Source: Acanthacorydalis orientalis (Eukaryota; Arthropoda; Insecta; Megaloptera; Corydalidae). Taken from it: a stretch of DNA of 64,000 nucleotides. The notes beneath the pieces were generated by a model. The model saw only the letters and a list, made by a program, of their open reading frames with translations, did not search any database and had not been told where the DNA came from. Within the stretch, counting starts at the first letter, position 1. The number at the start of each line of letters is the position of its first letter. The stretch covers positions 45,466,162 through 45,530,161 of the forward strand of contig CM068315.1 of assembly GCA_034766995.1 (NCBI GenBank), read 5' to 3'. The position numbers were made by a program, and so were the translations under genes. Shown here piece after piece: positions 1-26,197 of this stretch.

Positions 1-15730
<15,730 letters not shown>

Positions 15731-16313
15731 AATGTGCATTCTTTTCATTATACTAAAAATTTGTAAATTTTTATGTAAAAAGATATTTCAAAATATATAC
15801 ATTATAATTTACAATATACTTTAAATGAATTATATTATTTATTTATGCATCTACAAACGTTTTTATTATTAAGTGCCTAAAGTTACCATAAAAACTTGAT
15901 ATAATTTTCAGTTTTTAAACACAAATAGGATACATGTACATAAGTTATTAACTGTTATTTTGTAGTGTATTATATTTGTAATGTGTTTGGAAATCAACTT
16001 CAAAATTTAATATATTCTGAAGGACGGTTCATTACAAAAACAGATAGTACCAAATTTAATTTTTTAATAGTAATAATTATTTAATTTATAAAAAAATATT
16101 TACAGTATTGTTCATAATTTGCAAAAAATGTATTTATTAAAAAATAGTAACTTTATAAAGTAAAAGTGTTTAGATATTGAAACAAATCTTAAATAGTAAT
16201 ATTAAATATAATGATTTGGTTATTTTTACATATTAAGAAATTTTATTGATTTGTTACTGTTTTCATTATCTTTATCTAATTTCAGTAAATGAAAAAGAAA
16301 TCATTATATAATA
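15731..16313. other. Convergent intergenic interval, HERC1 3' end to PQBP1 3' end
   Basis: About 580 bp of AT-rich sequence between two converging stop codons should contain both 3' UTRs. No canonical AATAAA was seen for HERC1; ATTAAA variants occur near 16137 and 16200. On the minus strand the complement of TTTATT at 16242-16247 reads AATAAA, about 70 bp past the PQBP1 stop, and is a plausible poly(A) signal for that gene. Confidence 0.5.
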
Positions 16314-17105
16314 TTAGCCTGATGTTTTCGATTTACTTTTTGCATTTGCAGCTAGTATAGAGCCTGGTGATGGATATGGTCGCATTTGATATAATGGCCC
16401 AGAAGCAGTAGTATCTACACCAGTTTTAGCATCCATATGTGTATCTAAACCAGATGACCAGGTACCACGTGGTATATCAGAATAAGCAGCTGGATCCATT
16501 GGATCAAGTGGATTATTATCAGGATTTTTTCTTGGGCGAGGGAAAAATTTATTCTTATTCACACCAACAGTAGAAATTTCATCTTCACTTGATTCAGAAT
16601 CCTCACTATCTGTATCCACCTCGGCATGTTCATCAATTTGAATCATTGACTTTGCTTCCCTAATCTGTGCTGCACTTTGTGTTATTTTTGCTTTTGGGTG
16701 CAATGGTGGATACCACGATACTTCATCAGACTCTGTATTCCAAAAATAATATCTTCCGCATCCTCTATCAAATACTTCTTTCCATTTTTCTGGCAATGGA
16801 TACTGTTTTAATAATTTATATTTTCTACAAACATATTTTTGATCTGGTTGTAAAACACCTATTTTCCATAAAGTAACACAAAACGTAGTGCATTCATGAT
16901 ATATATTGAATTTATTTGGGCATCCTTCATGTCCTCTATTTGCCAATAAAAGATCATCTTCATTTTGTTTTGGTAGAAGCTTTTTTTTCTTTTGTACAGG
17001 AACATCATAATTTTCTGCTATTACTTCCTCTAAAACCTTTCTGGGCTTATCTGTTATAATTCCTCGTTTAACTAATTTTTCGGCAAGAACTGCTGGAAGA
17101 GGCAT
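16314..17105 (-). CDS. PQBP1: Polyglutamine-binding protein 1 (PQBP1), WW-domain splicing factor
   Basis: A single-exon 263-residue protein. PQBP1 is a nuclear, largely disordered spliceosome-associated factor; its WW domain binds proline-rich partners and its C-terminal tail binds the U5 protein TXNL4A/U5-15kD. Seen here: N-terminal MPLPAVLAEKLVKRGI, matching the family start; a Cys/His-bearing block at residues 56-103 (GCPNKFNIYHEC, later KLLKQYPLP) found in invertebrate homologues but absent from the human protein; the WW domain at about 104-137 (W108, Y119, Y120, W131, P134); an acidic Ser/Glu run at 164-177; and the U5-15kD motif YSDIPRGTW at 208-216. The start was set at the ATG at 17105, because the four codons upstream begin with TTG. 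The gene is tail-to-tail with HERC1 and head-to-head with prefoldin 4. No intron disrupts the frame; retention of an ancestral single exon or retroposition cannot be decided here. Confidence 0.93.
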   Translation of the reverse strand: MPLPAVLAEKLVKRGIITDKPRKVLEEVIAENYDVPVQKKKKLLPKQNEDDLLLANRGHEGCPNKFNIYHECTTFCVTLWKIGVLQPDQKYVCRKYKLLKQYPLPEKWKEVFDRGCGRYYFWNTESDEVSWYPPLHPKAKITQSAAQIREAKSMIQIDEHAEVDTDSEDSESSEDEISTVGVNKNKFFPRPRKNPDNNPLDPMDPAAYSDIPRGTWSSGLDTHMDAKTGVDTTASGPLYQMRPYPSPGSILAANAKSKSKTSG

Positions 17106-17654
17106 TTTTATCCTCAAATAAACAACTGCACTTTTCTCTTAATAAACAATTTTAATGTCACTATTTTTTTTATGGTATAATAGCAGAAATATTTATAATT
17201 ACTGTTAAACAAACAAACTGTATTTATATTACATACATTAAGTTCTTATGAGTACATTGTTAACACCTGTTTACTTTCATCAATATTAAATAAAAACTTT
17301 TAACCTATGAATTTCTATATTTCCAAGAATTTCCACTGAAATATAGCATTGACATTTAGACTGACTTAAAAATAAGAATCTAATTTGAAATGAAATTATT
17401 TTTGTTCAGGTATTATATATAAGAAAAGATAAAAAATAATTATAAATATCAATAGATAATAAAATATCGTCTATAAATAAAAATAATTTTCAAAATATAA
17501 GAATATTGATAAATAAGAATTTAATTAAAAAAAATTGAGAATCACTGTTCAAATCTATATTTAGATTTTGAAGAATAGTTGAAAAAAGGTTAGGGAACGT
17601 GAGTCAAATTTTATTATTTGAACAATCGTAGGTTTATAAAAATTGTGAAGAAAT
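17106..17654. promoter_or_regulatory. Divergent PQBP1/Pfdn4 promoter interval
   Basis: The start codons of PQBP1 (minus) and prefoldin 4 (plus) are about 550 bp apart, so both 5' UTRs and promoters must lie here unless upstream non-coding exons exist. The sequence is AT-rich with no obvious TATA box at a convincing distance. A GC-richer patch (AACGTGAGTC) at about 17597-17606 lies some 50 bp upstream of the prefoldin start. A shared bidirectional promoter is an inference from spacing. Confidence 0.45.
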
Positions 17655-18707
17655 ATGGCTTCAAATAAAGAAAACATCAATTTAGAGAAGGGGACATTCC
17701 AACCGGTATTTTATTTTAATGTGCTTGAATAATATATAGTATTCATTATTATTACTTTAATTTAGGATTCAGATGTTCATATTACTTTTGAAGACCAACA
17801 AAAAATTAATAAATTTGCTAGACATAATGCAAAAATGGAAGATTTAAAAGACGAATTAAAACTAAAAGAAGTAAGTTGGGTAATATATATTTTGATTAAT
17901 TTATTCACTGTGAAAGATTATATTTATATATGTGGATTTTTAAGAACATAAAATAGTTCGGGTTGAATAGAGAAAGCATAACGAACATTTGAATTGTGAA
18001 TGTTAATATAATAAAACTGCAGATAGGTTATTTTATGGTTTTTAGACTCTGACAACAGTATAATGGTAGCTTTGGATTGAACCTGGGTTAGATTTCCACT
18101 TAGAAAAAATATATTTTTGCTATGACAACTTTTTTGTAATATTTCACGTATTTCAAGACTAAGCATGCCTTGCATGATATGGATTCATTTTTAAAAAGTA
18201 GTGATTGCTCTTATAGCCTATAATCAAGAATAATTTTAAATTTTCATTTTTATTTGTTCAGAGGTGTTCATTTAATTCAAAGCAATTATTTTCAAATTTA
18301 AATATGGACTGGTTAATTGTGTCAATAGATTAGAAATTTGCAAAAGTATTTTTTTATGTTTATCATTTTATGCAGAATGAGCTGAAAAATTTAGAAGATG
18401 CTGTAGATGAAATAGCACTTTTAGATGAAGACACTGATAAAGTCCCTTATCTAATTGGTGAAGTTTTTATATATCAAACTGTAGAAGAAACACAAGTAAG
18501 TGATCTTTTGAGAAATTAGGAAATTTCTATAATTTTGATTGTTTTTTTTTGTAGAAATGTTTGGAAACAGCAAAAGCAGAAAAGCAAAAAGAAATTGATG
18601 GATTAAAAAATCAATGTGAACAATTAAAAGGCATGATGAGTGAATTAAAAGCTCATTTATATGGAAAGTTTGGAAATTATATCAATCTTGAAGCAGATGA
18701 AGAATAA
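17655..18707 (+). CDS. Pfdn4: Prefoldin subunit 4
   Basis: A beta-type subunit of the hexameric prefoldin chaperone, which captures nascent actin and tubulin and hands them to the CCT chaperonin in the cytosol. Four exons with GT-AG introns, all phase 0: 17655-17705, 17766-17870, 18376-18495, 18555-18707, giving 142 residues (human 134). The family signature is strong: DVHITFEDQQKINKFARHN in exon 2; LKNLEDAVDEIALLDED and KVPYLIGEVFI in exon 3, where prefoldin beta-hairpins lie; ETAKAEKQKEIDGL coiled coil, then AHLYGKFGNYINLEADEE at the C-terminus. The start ATG at 17655 is followed by MASNKENINLEKGTFQP, a short variable tail as usual. Poly(A) signals AATAAA occur at 18855-18860 and 18898-18903. 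The 505-bp intron 2 is the largest and holds no element. Confidence 0.95.
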
Positions 18708-18729
18708 TATAATTTATAATGTATTTAAT

Positions 18730-18767
<38 letters not shown>

Positions 18768-19569
18768 GTAATTTATTAACATTCATTTATTTAGTATTTT
18801 ATACTATTTATAATGTTACTTTTGTAAATTAAAAAAATATAATTTAAATTTTATAATAAAATTCTTTATATTTCAAATATTTTTATGTTAAAGTATCAAT
18901 AAAATAAAAACTGAATTAAAACTTGATAAGTCTTATTACCTTATTATTTAAAATATATTACTTTGTATGGTTAAAAATGTATATAATTGAAAGATTATTG
19001 ATATTTTCAAAATAAATTATTCAAACCTTAACCAAATAGTTCATATAAAGGAGAAAATTGGAGCATATGCATTTAATTAGATATTTAAAAAAACAGCATT
19101 TCTTATAACAAAAAAATGTTTTTTAAAATATAAAAGAAATACTTTTTGCTGTGAATTGAATTTTAATTTTTATAATTAAATTCTATTTTGTACAGAATTA
19201 CAAGTATACTTAAGAAAAAATGTAGATAGTAGGATTATACTTTTTCATCTAATTAGTATAAACACCACTAATTATAAGTAATATTTGGTTCTTGCCTTAA
19301 ATTTATACTTATTTTTCATTAGTATTATATTGATTGCAGATAAGTAAGGAAAATTTATTTTTTATAATTGATTTCAATAAAAATCATGAATTAGTGAACA
19401 TAAAATGATTTTTTTTAAAACATCAGAAAAAGTGATCTACATATGAAAATTAATTTACATACTTCAATAATTTCTTTTTATTTTTATATTATATGAAAAT
19501 ATGTTCTGAATGTCATTTTTAAAATACAAATATAAAACGATTTTTTTTTGTTCTGAAATAAATATATAT
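18708..19569. other. Prefoldin 3' flank, AT-rich intergenic
   Basis: A short (TA)n run at 18734-18761 lies just after the prefoldin stop, followed by two AATAAA motifs. The remainder is AT-rich unique-looking sequence with no ORF, hairpin or recognisable element. Confidence 0.5.
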
Positions 19570-20896
19570 ATAATAACATGCCGCCAAATCTGAAAATCTT
19601 ACTGGTCAAACAATATCACCATTTTTGGAAATGATATGATTCGGAAAGAGCGCTCTTACTGCAGCCATGGAACTCTAACAGTATGACTTGTCCCATTCTG
19701 ATGGAACTAGATAATATGTGGAAATTGAATTAATTCTTAGATCAGAAATGTTGTAATTATGTCAGTTTAGAGGGTTGTGTTAATATTTATATCATTTTAG
19801 TTGTCGTCTTCGAAGAAGAATAGCCATATAATGGTGAAAAACGAAAGTGTACACCATACAGTAACTTTTAGACTATGCAGCGACTTTTGATGTAAACGAA
19901 TTCTCAATACTCTAAATCGACTATTCTGCTTGTTCACATAACCATTTAAATGAAAATACGTTTCCTTTGACACAAATAAATTGTGAATCATGTTTTCATC
20001 TTCATCCTAACGCACTAATATATTTTGAAAAAAAATTATGTGAGCAGGCAAATTAGTATTTTTTAACTCCTGATCAGTTTGATTTTTGTTCAGATGAAAA
20101 TTAAATTTTTGTATAATATTAGACGCATCGATATGTTGCGTATTGGGTGTGGTAGCGCGCGTTGAAAACGCACGTCGCTGGTTCAAGTGTGAGGAACGAT
20201 GACCAATTAACTTGAGCTGGGAAAAAGATTTCTCAGTACTCAAAGGGAGGAACGAAAAGCACAATTCGAGTGTAGTTGGAAGATGTGTCAGTTTATGGGT
20301 GGGTCGGCTCGGAGCGCGAGATAAACCCACTGCCCACGACCCATCCCGTAGTCATGACCTTAGGTCTTTTAGAGCGGAAGGTTTTCCTATCACAGCGTCA
20401 GTAGTTTCGGGCGCTTATAGCGGTACCACGGGTTCGACGCACCAATGTGTTACAAATGTTCAATGCAAATGAGTGTTTACGGGTGGAACGTCGTGAGTTA
20501 CGCATTACAACGCCTCCTCTAACATGGTTAATGTTTTTTGGTGTTCTTACTGTTCTTCTGAACCCTTCAAATTTAATGCAAAATCAGCTTCTTCAAATTT
20601 AATACGGAACCAGTTTCTTCAAATTTGTAAACCCACAAGTTGATGGCATGAGCGGTCGGTATCACCCCATGAAGCGGAATGTTATAATGATTGCAAAATA
20701 GCCGTTGTACAGTTGAGACTCGTACAGACTCATCATTTTTGTAAAATGATTTCAAAGCGAGAGCTCGATTTGCACCGGATAGATATTTACTAAATGACTA
20801 TGAACAGTCCATAATGTATCAGTTAATTCTGTCGTTTCTCTCTAAGGGTAGGTGAATAAGCCTACTTTTAGAACTTCCCAGTTCACTGGCGCCCTT
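19570..20896 (-). pseudogene. Decayed mariner-superfamily transposase, interrupted by a SINE-like insert
   Basis: Read on the minus strand, the family's HTH region comes first (about 20780-20573): ANRALALKSFYKNDES, then IPTAHAINLWVYKFEETGS. Next is RTVRTPKNINHVR and RRSTRKHSFALNI (20565-20455). After the insert at 20140-20435 it resumes with NQTDQELKNTNLPAHI (20105-20007), an in-frame TAG, and HFHLNGYVNKQN-type sequence (here YFHLNGYVNKQNSRF), then HSLKVTVWC (19991-19797), and fragments ALFPNHIISKNGDI and SDLAA down to about 19570. This order is typical of a transposase family widespread in ants and bees. The first catalytic aspartate (SDEAHF in active copies) is replaced (SKETYF), and stops and frameshifts abound, so it is inactive. 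A 5' terminal region around 20820-20896 is likely; the 3' terminal repeat was not found. Confidence 0.8.
20140..20435 (+). mobile_element. Candidate tRNA-derived SINE inserted in the transposase relic
   Basis: This 296-bp GC-rich block interrupts the transposase reading between LVRR and the following QEL region. It is flanked by an 18-bp imperfect direct repeat (GACGCATCGATATGTTGC at 20122-20139 and GACGCACCAATGTGTTAC at 20436-20453; 14 of 18 identical), the size expected of an L1-type target duplication. Its left end resembles a tRNA: GTGGTAG (end of an A box) at about 20149-20155, an anticodon-arm-like GCG-TTGAAAA-CGC at 20157-20173, and a B box GGTTCAAGTGT at 20180-20190. No poly(A) tail is seen at the right end. 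The family is not one I can name. Confidence 0.5.
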
Positions 20897-21209
20897 GTAC
20901 AATGTGTGTGTATGTATATATATATATATATATATACATATATATTATATATATATATATATACACGTTTATAAGGTTTTTTATTTTAATCTGAATTTGT
21001 TCAAAACAAAAAATTATCAAACTTATACCTGTATATTTTCATCAATGATTTTGCTGCGCCGATAATAATTAGTTTCTGAGAGTTAAGTATATGATAACTC
21101 AATTAGTTTCTTCACTTAAAATGAAAAACTTTAAAATAAATATTAAACATACATTGCGTTTATATACATACACATACATACATACACACACACACATATA
21201 TATGTATAG
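20897..21209. repeat. Compound TA/CA microsatellites
   Basis: Interrupted (TA)n at 20918-20962 beside the terminal region of the mariner relic, AT-rich unique sequence, then TACA/CA repeats at 21163-21202 leading into a GA run. No coding potential. Confidence 0.6.
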
Positions 21210-21291
21210 AGAGAGAGAGAAATAAAATCATGATTGCATTATTCACATAAAGTAAATAATTATTATTTTAAATATTCGGAAAAGCAACTTT
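21210..21291 (+). repeat. Dispersed repeat copy A (GA run plus AGTAAATAATT...GGAAAAGCAACTT)
   Basis: Begins at a (GA)n run and contains GCATTATTCACATAAAGTAA and ATATTCGGAAAAGCAACTT. The same order of blocks recurs at 22500-22583 with substitutions and small gaps, about 1.3 kb away, so this is one of two copies of a repeat attached to a CA/TA/GA microsatellite. Confidence 0.7.
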
Positions 21292-22030
21292 GTATATATA
21301 TATATATACATCTAGTGTGTGTGTATTGCTATATAAAAGTATTTTTAAATAAATAAGTATTTTGAATTGAGCCGTTTGCGTGGGTACGAAAAAGTCAAGG
21401 TGACATGCTAGGAAGGCGCCTACAAATATCGTATGATTTTTCGTCATTTGAGTTATTTTCATTTTCGTTCATATTTTTATTCTTTTTCTATTTTGAAAAT
21501 ATATTGATATTGCATTTTAAACCTCAATTAGTACTATTTGTTGTTTAGTTGTAACTGAATTTTTATTTGTATGAAAAATTAATTTTTAATGATTTTCAAT
21601 ACTTTTTTCATTATAATTAAAGTATCATAATTTATATTAAGTCATGTTTTTATACATATATACATATGTATATATACACATGAATATATACGTAGATTTC
21701 AGTTTAAGTTCAGAATAATTAATTTTACAAAATTACAATATGGATTTAATATGTAAGAATATGATTGAAAAAATAATTCATTAGTAATGATTTGAGGTCT
21801 ATTTATAGACAATCCATTATTAATGCTCCTAATTTTAAATGTCAAGAAATTAACGATCACAATATCAAATAATCGTCGAATTCAAAGTTGTAGGTATATT
21901 TGGTATCATAGAACGACACTGAAATATTCATTTATAATTACTATTTGTTTTTCGTGCTACTTAAAGTCTTTAAATTCTCAATTTACATTTAATACACATA
22001 AAAAATATAAACACAAATATCGAAAATACT

Positions 22031-22072
<42 letters not shown>

Positions 22073-22373
22073 AAGAATTAGGGTAGCTTTATAGATGTTT
22101 GATAATGACATAGGAAATCTGATTTGTTAAAATTACAAAATTCGATCAGACTAAGAATTAAAAACTAGTACATACAATCAATTAAAACGTACTAATATTC
22201 ATTATAACGATTGAAATAAAAACATTTTATAAATGATTTAAAAGTATTATGTTCATCGTTTTCAATTTCTGTTTCCTAATATTGGACTAGATGAAATTTG
22301 AAAAGTTCTAAAATAAAAAATGAAAGAATGAAAGTTAAATAAAAGGTATATATTCACGCATGGACATACACAT

Positions 22374-22387
<14 letters not shown>
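21292..22387. other. AT-rich interval without genes
   Basis: Contains short TA and TG runs (21291-21330), TACATA repeats at about 21650-21680 and a (TA)n array at 22034-22070. No conserved coding sequence was seen; the open frames here are random AT-rich or built from the arrays. Confidence 0.5.
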
Positions 22388-22448
<61 letters not shown>

Positions 22449-22510
22449 AAGAGAGAAAGAAGGGCGAAGGGGAAAGAGAGAAAGAAGGGTGAAGGGGAAA
22501 GAGAGAGAGG
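22388..22510 (+). repeat. (TA)n array joined to a 25-bp purine tandem repeat
   Basis: About 58 bp of pure TA (22388-22446) is followed by a GA-rich tract made of a 25-bp unit (GAGAGAAAGAAGGG, then C or T, then GAAGGGGAAA) present twice from 22450 and decaying into GAGAGAGAGG. All purine on the plus strand. Confidence 0.8.
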
Positions 22511-22583
22511 AAAATGAATAAAGGCATGAATGCATTATACACACATACAGTAAATAATTGTTTTAAATATCCGGAAAAGCAAC
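22500..22583 (+). repeat. Dispersed repeat copy B
   Basis: Matches 21210-21291: GA run, GCATTATACACACATACAGT, AATAATTGTTTTAAATATCC and GGAAAAGCAACTT. Both copies follow a CA-TA-GA microsatellite, so the repeat and the microsatellite were probably duplicated together. Confidence 0.7.
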
Positions 22584-22996
22584 TTATTACAACGGCCTAA
22601 TGAGATCAATCAGTAACCGTATAAAAATCTGCTAAATTTACGGAAATGAATTAACGATTGACCTTCATTAAATAGCATAATAATGCATAATCGTAGCAAG
22701 GTTAATTGATTTATTTTGTATTATATAGTGTGCATTAACTTTCGTTCCTAAATAGGTATCGATAATGTGTGTTTACGAAATAAAATAAAAGATGCTGAAT
22801 GAACTTAATATTTGTGTTTTTGTTTTTTCTTATTTCTTAATTTAATATAATTTTATAATATAATTTTAGTTTTAAAAGGGGCTATATGTAGAACAGGAAT
22901 TAAATATGATAGGAATTAAAGTGAAACTAAATTTTATTTCGACCTTCAGTTGAAGGTAAAGCGATTTAAGATAAAACTAGAAAAAATGCACACATT

Positions 22997-23076
<80 letters not shown>

Positions 23077-23077
23077 C

Positions 23078-23135
<58 letters not shown>

Positions 23136-24026
23136 ATAAATTTTATAGGTCTAATTTTTCTTATATGAAACCTTATATTATCAAAATGTTTAAGTTTCAA
23201 AAAGTACTACCTTTCACTAACTTCATAATAAATTATAAAAAAAAATGCCCTTTCAAATATTGGATACAATATTTATTTTGAATAACAGAATAGAACGAAT
23301 AAATATTAAATTCATTTTGAATTTCACATACTTTTTTAAGTATGTTCATGATATAAATTTAATATTTAATATTTATAAAAATATTCTCTTATTTAATGTT
23401 TAATTTACTATTATTTAAAATTCGAGAAATCACATAAAATATCCAAATCGTATATAAAAAACATCGAAAATAATGTCAAAAAAAGTCCTTTTTACTAACT
23501 AATAAAACCATAACAATTAATTGATCTATTCAAAATAAATGTTTTACCCAATACAGAAATCATATAATTTTTCATTTTTTTATTACTTTTTTAAAAACTA
23601 TTTTATATATCTAGGTCGCAGATTCTATAGAATATTAACAAAGTTAAACTTATAAATAGCAAATTGAACATAGATCCTTATGTCGAAATACAAGCGACAC
23701 AGTTTTTGTTTTACGTAAGATAAAAATTGTTTTTGTTGTTCGTCCTAAGCACGAAAAATTTTTCCACTACTATACAAAGTGATTCTACTGCTGTTATAAA
23801 TATTTAACTATAGTTTGTAATATTCTTCCAAAGTGTAAATAATCAGTGGTATTTTTTAATACTCTCCGCCACTGAAATTTATAGACATAACAGTGATTAA
23901 AATGTCGTCTGTAACTTCCAAGAAAATTATTCAGTTTATCAGTGTTGTTTTTCGGAATCAGCAATTAATTTTGTAATATACGTGTATTATTATTATTATT
24001 GTTTTTTTATTTTTCTTTTGGTTTTG

Positions 24027-24069
<43 letters not shown>

Positions 24070-24160
24070 AAATAAGTATAAAATAGTATTTAGTCACAAA
24101 AAAACTAAAAGGTTGCAAAAAATAATCTACTGCCATGTTTTTATAGACATACTAACACAC

Positions 24161-24216
<56 letters not shown>

Positions 24217-24323
24217 CGATTATGTTGATATATACCTGATAGTAATTATATAGATATAATGAATTTAAAAAACTATGTTTATTGTTTCATTCGATTGCAT
24301 GTACAGGCTTATAATCGAGAAGT
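22584..24323. other. AT-rich interval with large TA arrays
   Basis: Holds a 120-bp interrupted (TA)n array (23006-23126) with both strands open as Tyr-Ile dipeptide frames, and further arrays at 24030-24063 and 24163-24215. Elsewhere AT-rich sequence with no recognisable gene or element. Confidence 0.6.
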
Positions 24324-24383
24324 GGGCGAGCGCAGCGAGCCCGGTAGTTGATGAGCGAACCGAGCAAGGGGCAAACCCCCCTA

Positions 24384-24384
<1 letters not shown>
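24324..24384 (+). mobile_element. Possible Helitron-like 3' terminus
   Basis: A 61-bp GC-rich island in very AT-rich surroundings. It has repeated GCGAG units (GGGCGAGCGCAGCGAGCCC at 24324-24342), then a GGGG-CAAA-CCCC hairpin (24368-24379) and CTAG at 24381-24384, directly followed by T of a TA array. A GC hairpin a few bases before CTRR at an A/T target is the Helitron 3' signature. No 5' TC end or Rep/helicase sequence was found, so a different kind of GC-rich repeat remains possible. Confidence 0.35.
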
Positions 24385-24417
<33 letters not shown>

Positions 24418-25370
24418 ACACATACATATACATACTCATACTTTTTAAATTATGTTATGCATAGTAACTAAAAAATGAATAATGATTTTTAAAATTTTGT
24501 ATGATGTAAGTTTACATACTTCATACAGATAGTTACTATTATTGCCGAACATTGTATACGTGCAAAAATAAACATACTTTTGAGTATACATTCTGAAGGT
24601 TAAAGTTACAATACTTAACCCAACAATAAAAAATAGTATTTTATTGTCATCGGAGAATGGGTTCAGCTATACGTATAAATAAATTATCATAGAATGACAG
24701 TTAATGTGTCATGTCAAAAATCAAGTGGCCATTCATATTCTCATTTAACAATTAATTGTTGACTTTAACTAAACAGCACGATGATTGATACGAATTTTAA
24801 ATTAGTGTTTTAAACTTTATATAGTTTTGCATGTAGTGTGTCATTTAAACGGTTGATATACTCGTAATTTGATTCTTTTTTTAATAGTGTTTTGATCTTT
24901 TTAATGGTTTATTCTTGAATAGTTTATATTTTTTAAAATTAAAAATGTATTCTGACGAAAATATCAGTAAATAATATATTTTATTGATTAACAATAAATA
25001 TGTAATATTGTTAATTTATTTTCATAAATGATGATGCGTTCTATTTTAGGTGAATTTAGATAAGTTTGAGAGACAATTAATACTATTAAGCTGTAAAATA
25101 AATAAACAAAATTAAATAACGAAGATCACAACATTAATGTTTACAGTAGTAAGTAGTAACAATGAGAACAGGCTGGGACACTAAATGAATAATGATTAAG
25201 TAATTTCATAAAAAGGAAAACTTTTTATGTAATTTTAGTCTTCAGACATTTATATGTTATGTTATTTAAAAAAAATAATACTATCAAATCTTCTACATAT
25301 GTGTATATATAAAATTATAGTATTTTTACATATAACATTTTCACTTATTGAATCAACTACAAAAAAAATC
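24385..25370. other. AT-rich interval without genes
   Basis: Starts with a (TA)n array at 24384-24415. The rest is AT-rich, with no open frame that resembles a protein and no inverted repeat noted. Confidence 0.5.
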
Positions 25371-25660
25371 TGATCAAAAACTTTCAAGAATTTTTTATGT
25401 CATTTTCGAATGCTGTTTATGCGCTTTTCGAAGGAGATACAACCTCAGAATGAGGTACAGAAAAATCTAAGGTACAGACATTTTTTTTGTATATTATCGT
25501 TGGTAATATACAGAAATATACTGTAATACTGTATACTGAAATATACTGTATGCTGGTAATATACTTTCAAATATTCATAACCATAGAAAAATGACCGATA
25601 ATCAATTATTGAACGTTTTTGATCCGAAAATTTATATGTGAAATTAAATTTAACTACAGT
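25371..25660. repeat. Foldback-family member 1
   Basis: An imperfect inverted repeat: GATCAAAAACTTTCAAGAAT near 25372 pairs with ATTATTGAACGTTTTTGATC near 25600-25620. The right flank, GAAAATTTATATGTGAAATT, is also found in modified form at 36430-36450. It belongs to the four-copy family described at 36345, 53874 and 57053. Confidence 0.6.
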
Positions 25661-26195
25661 ATCAAAAATCATACTATGAAAATCATACATAAGATGTTTT
25701 ATTTTTTATTACAGAATTAATTTAAGCTTTGATTTAGTCGTGTGCATCCATTGTTGTGCAGTATACAAAATTATAACATAAAATTATGTTTATTATATAC
25801 TTTTAAGTATTTTAGACATGTTTAGTAATTTGACAATTATGTATTATTTGTAAAATCAATAATATTCTTGAAGAAAATATTATATACAAGAGAACTAAAG
25901 TTAATACTTGTATTCATACCTGTGTGTCTGATTGTGATTTTTTTCCTTATTTTTTTTTTTTTTAATTAATATCCGTTGGGTTACTTGCTTGTCATATAAG
26001 TAGCAAACAACTCAATAAGTAACTTACTGGATAAAAATGAAAATAGTACATTCAGTTACCAACATTTAAAATGACGCACTACTTTCAAATTCTTATTGAA
26101 CAAAATAAATCGAAAAAAATTTTGAAACAATTGAGAGATTATTCCTACTTAAATAATTTATTCTGTTTCTATTTATAATACACAAAAAGAAAACT
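25661..26195. other. AT-rich interval without genes
   Basis: Poly(T) run near 25945-25965 and otherwise unremarkable AT-rich sequence up to the Tc1-like element. Confidence 0.45.
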
Positions 26196-26197
26196 TA

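Noticed and set aside
17106..17117. Upstream start for PQBP1 at 17117
   Set aside because: The codon there is TTG; the family N-terminus MPLP begins at the ATG at 17105.
20401..20445. tRNA-like GGGTTCGAC with CACCA near 20430
   Set aside because: The flanking bases do not form T-arm or acceptor stems; it is the right end of the SINE-like insert plus its duplication.
22946..23281. Overlapping open frames on both strands coding Tyr-Ile repeats
   Set aside because: They are translations of TA arrays; the same occurs at 27829-28169, 32565-33029, 41341-41627 and elsewhere. No composition or conservation supports them as genes.
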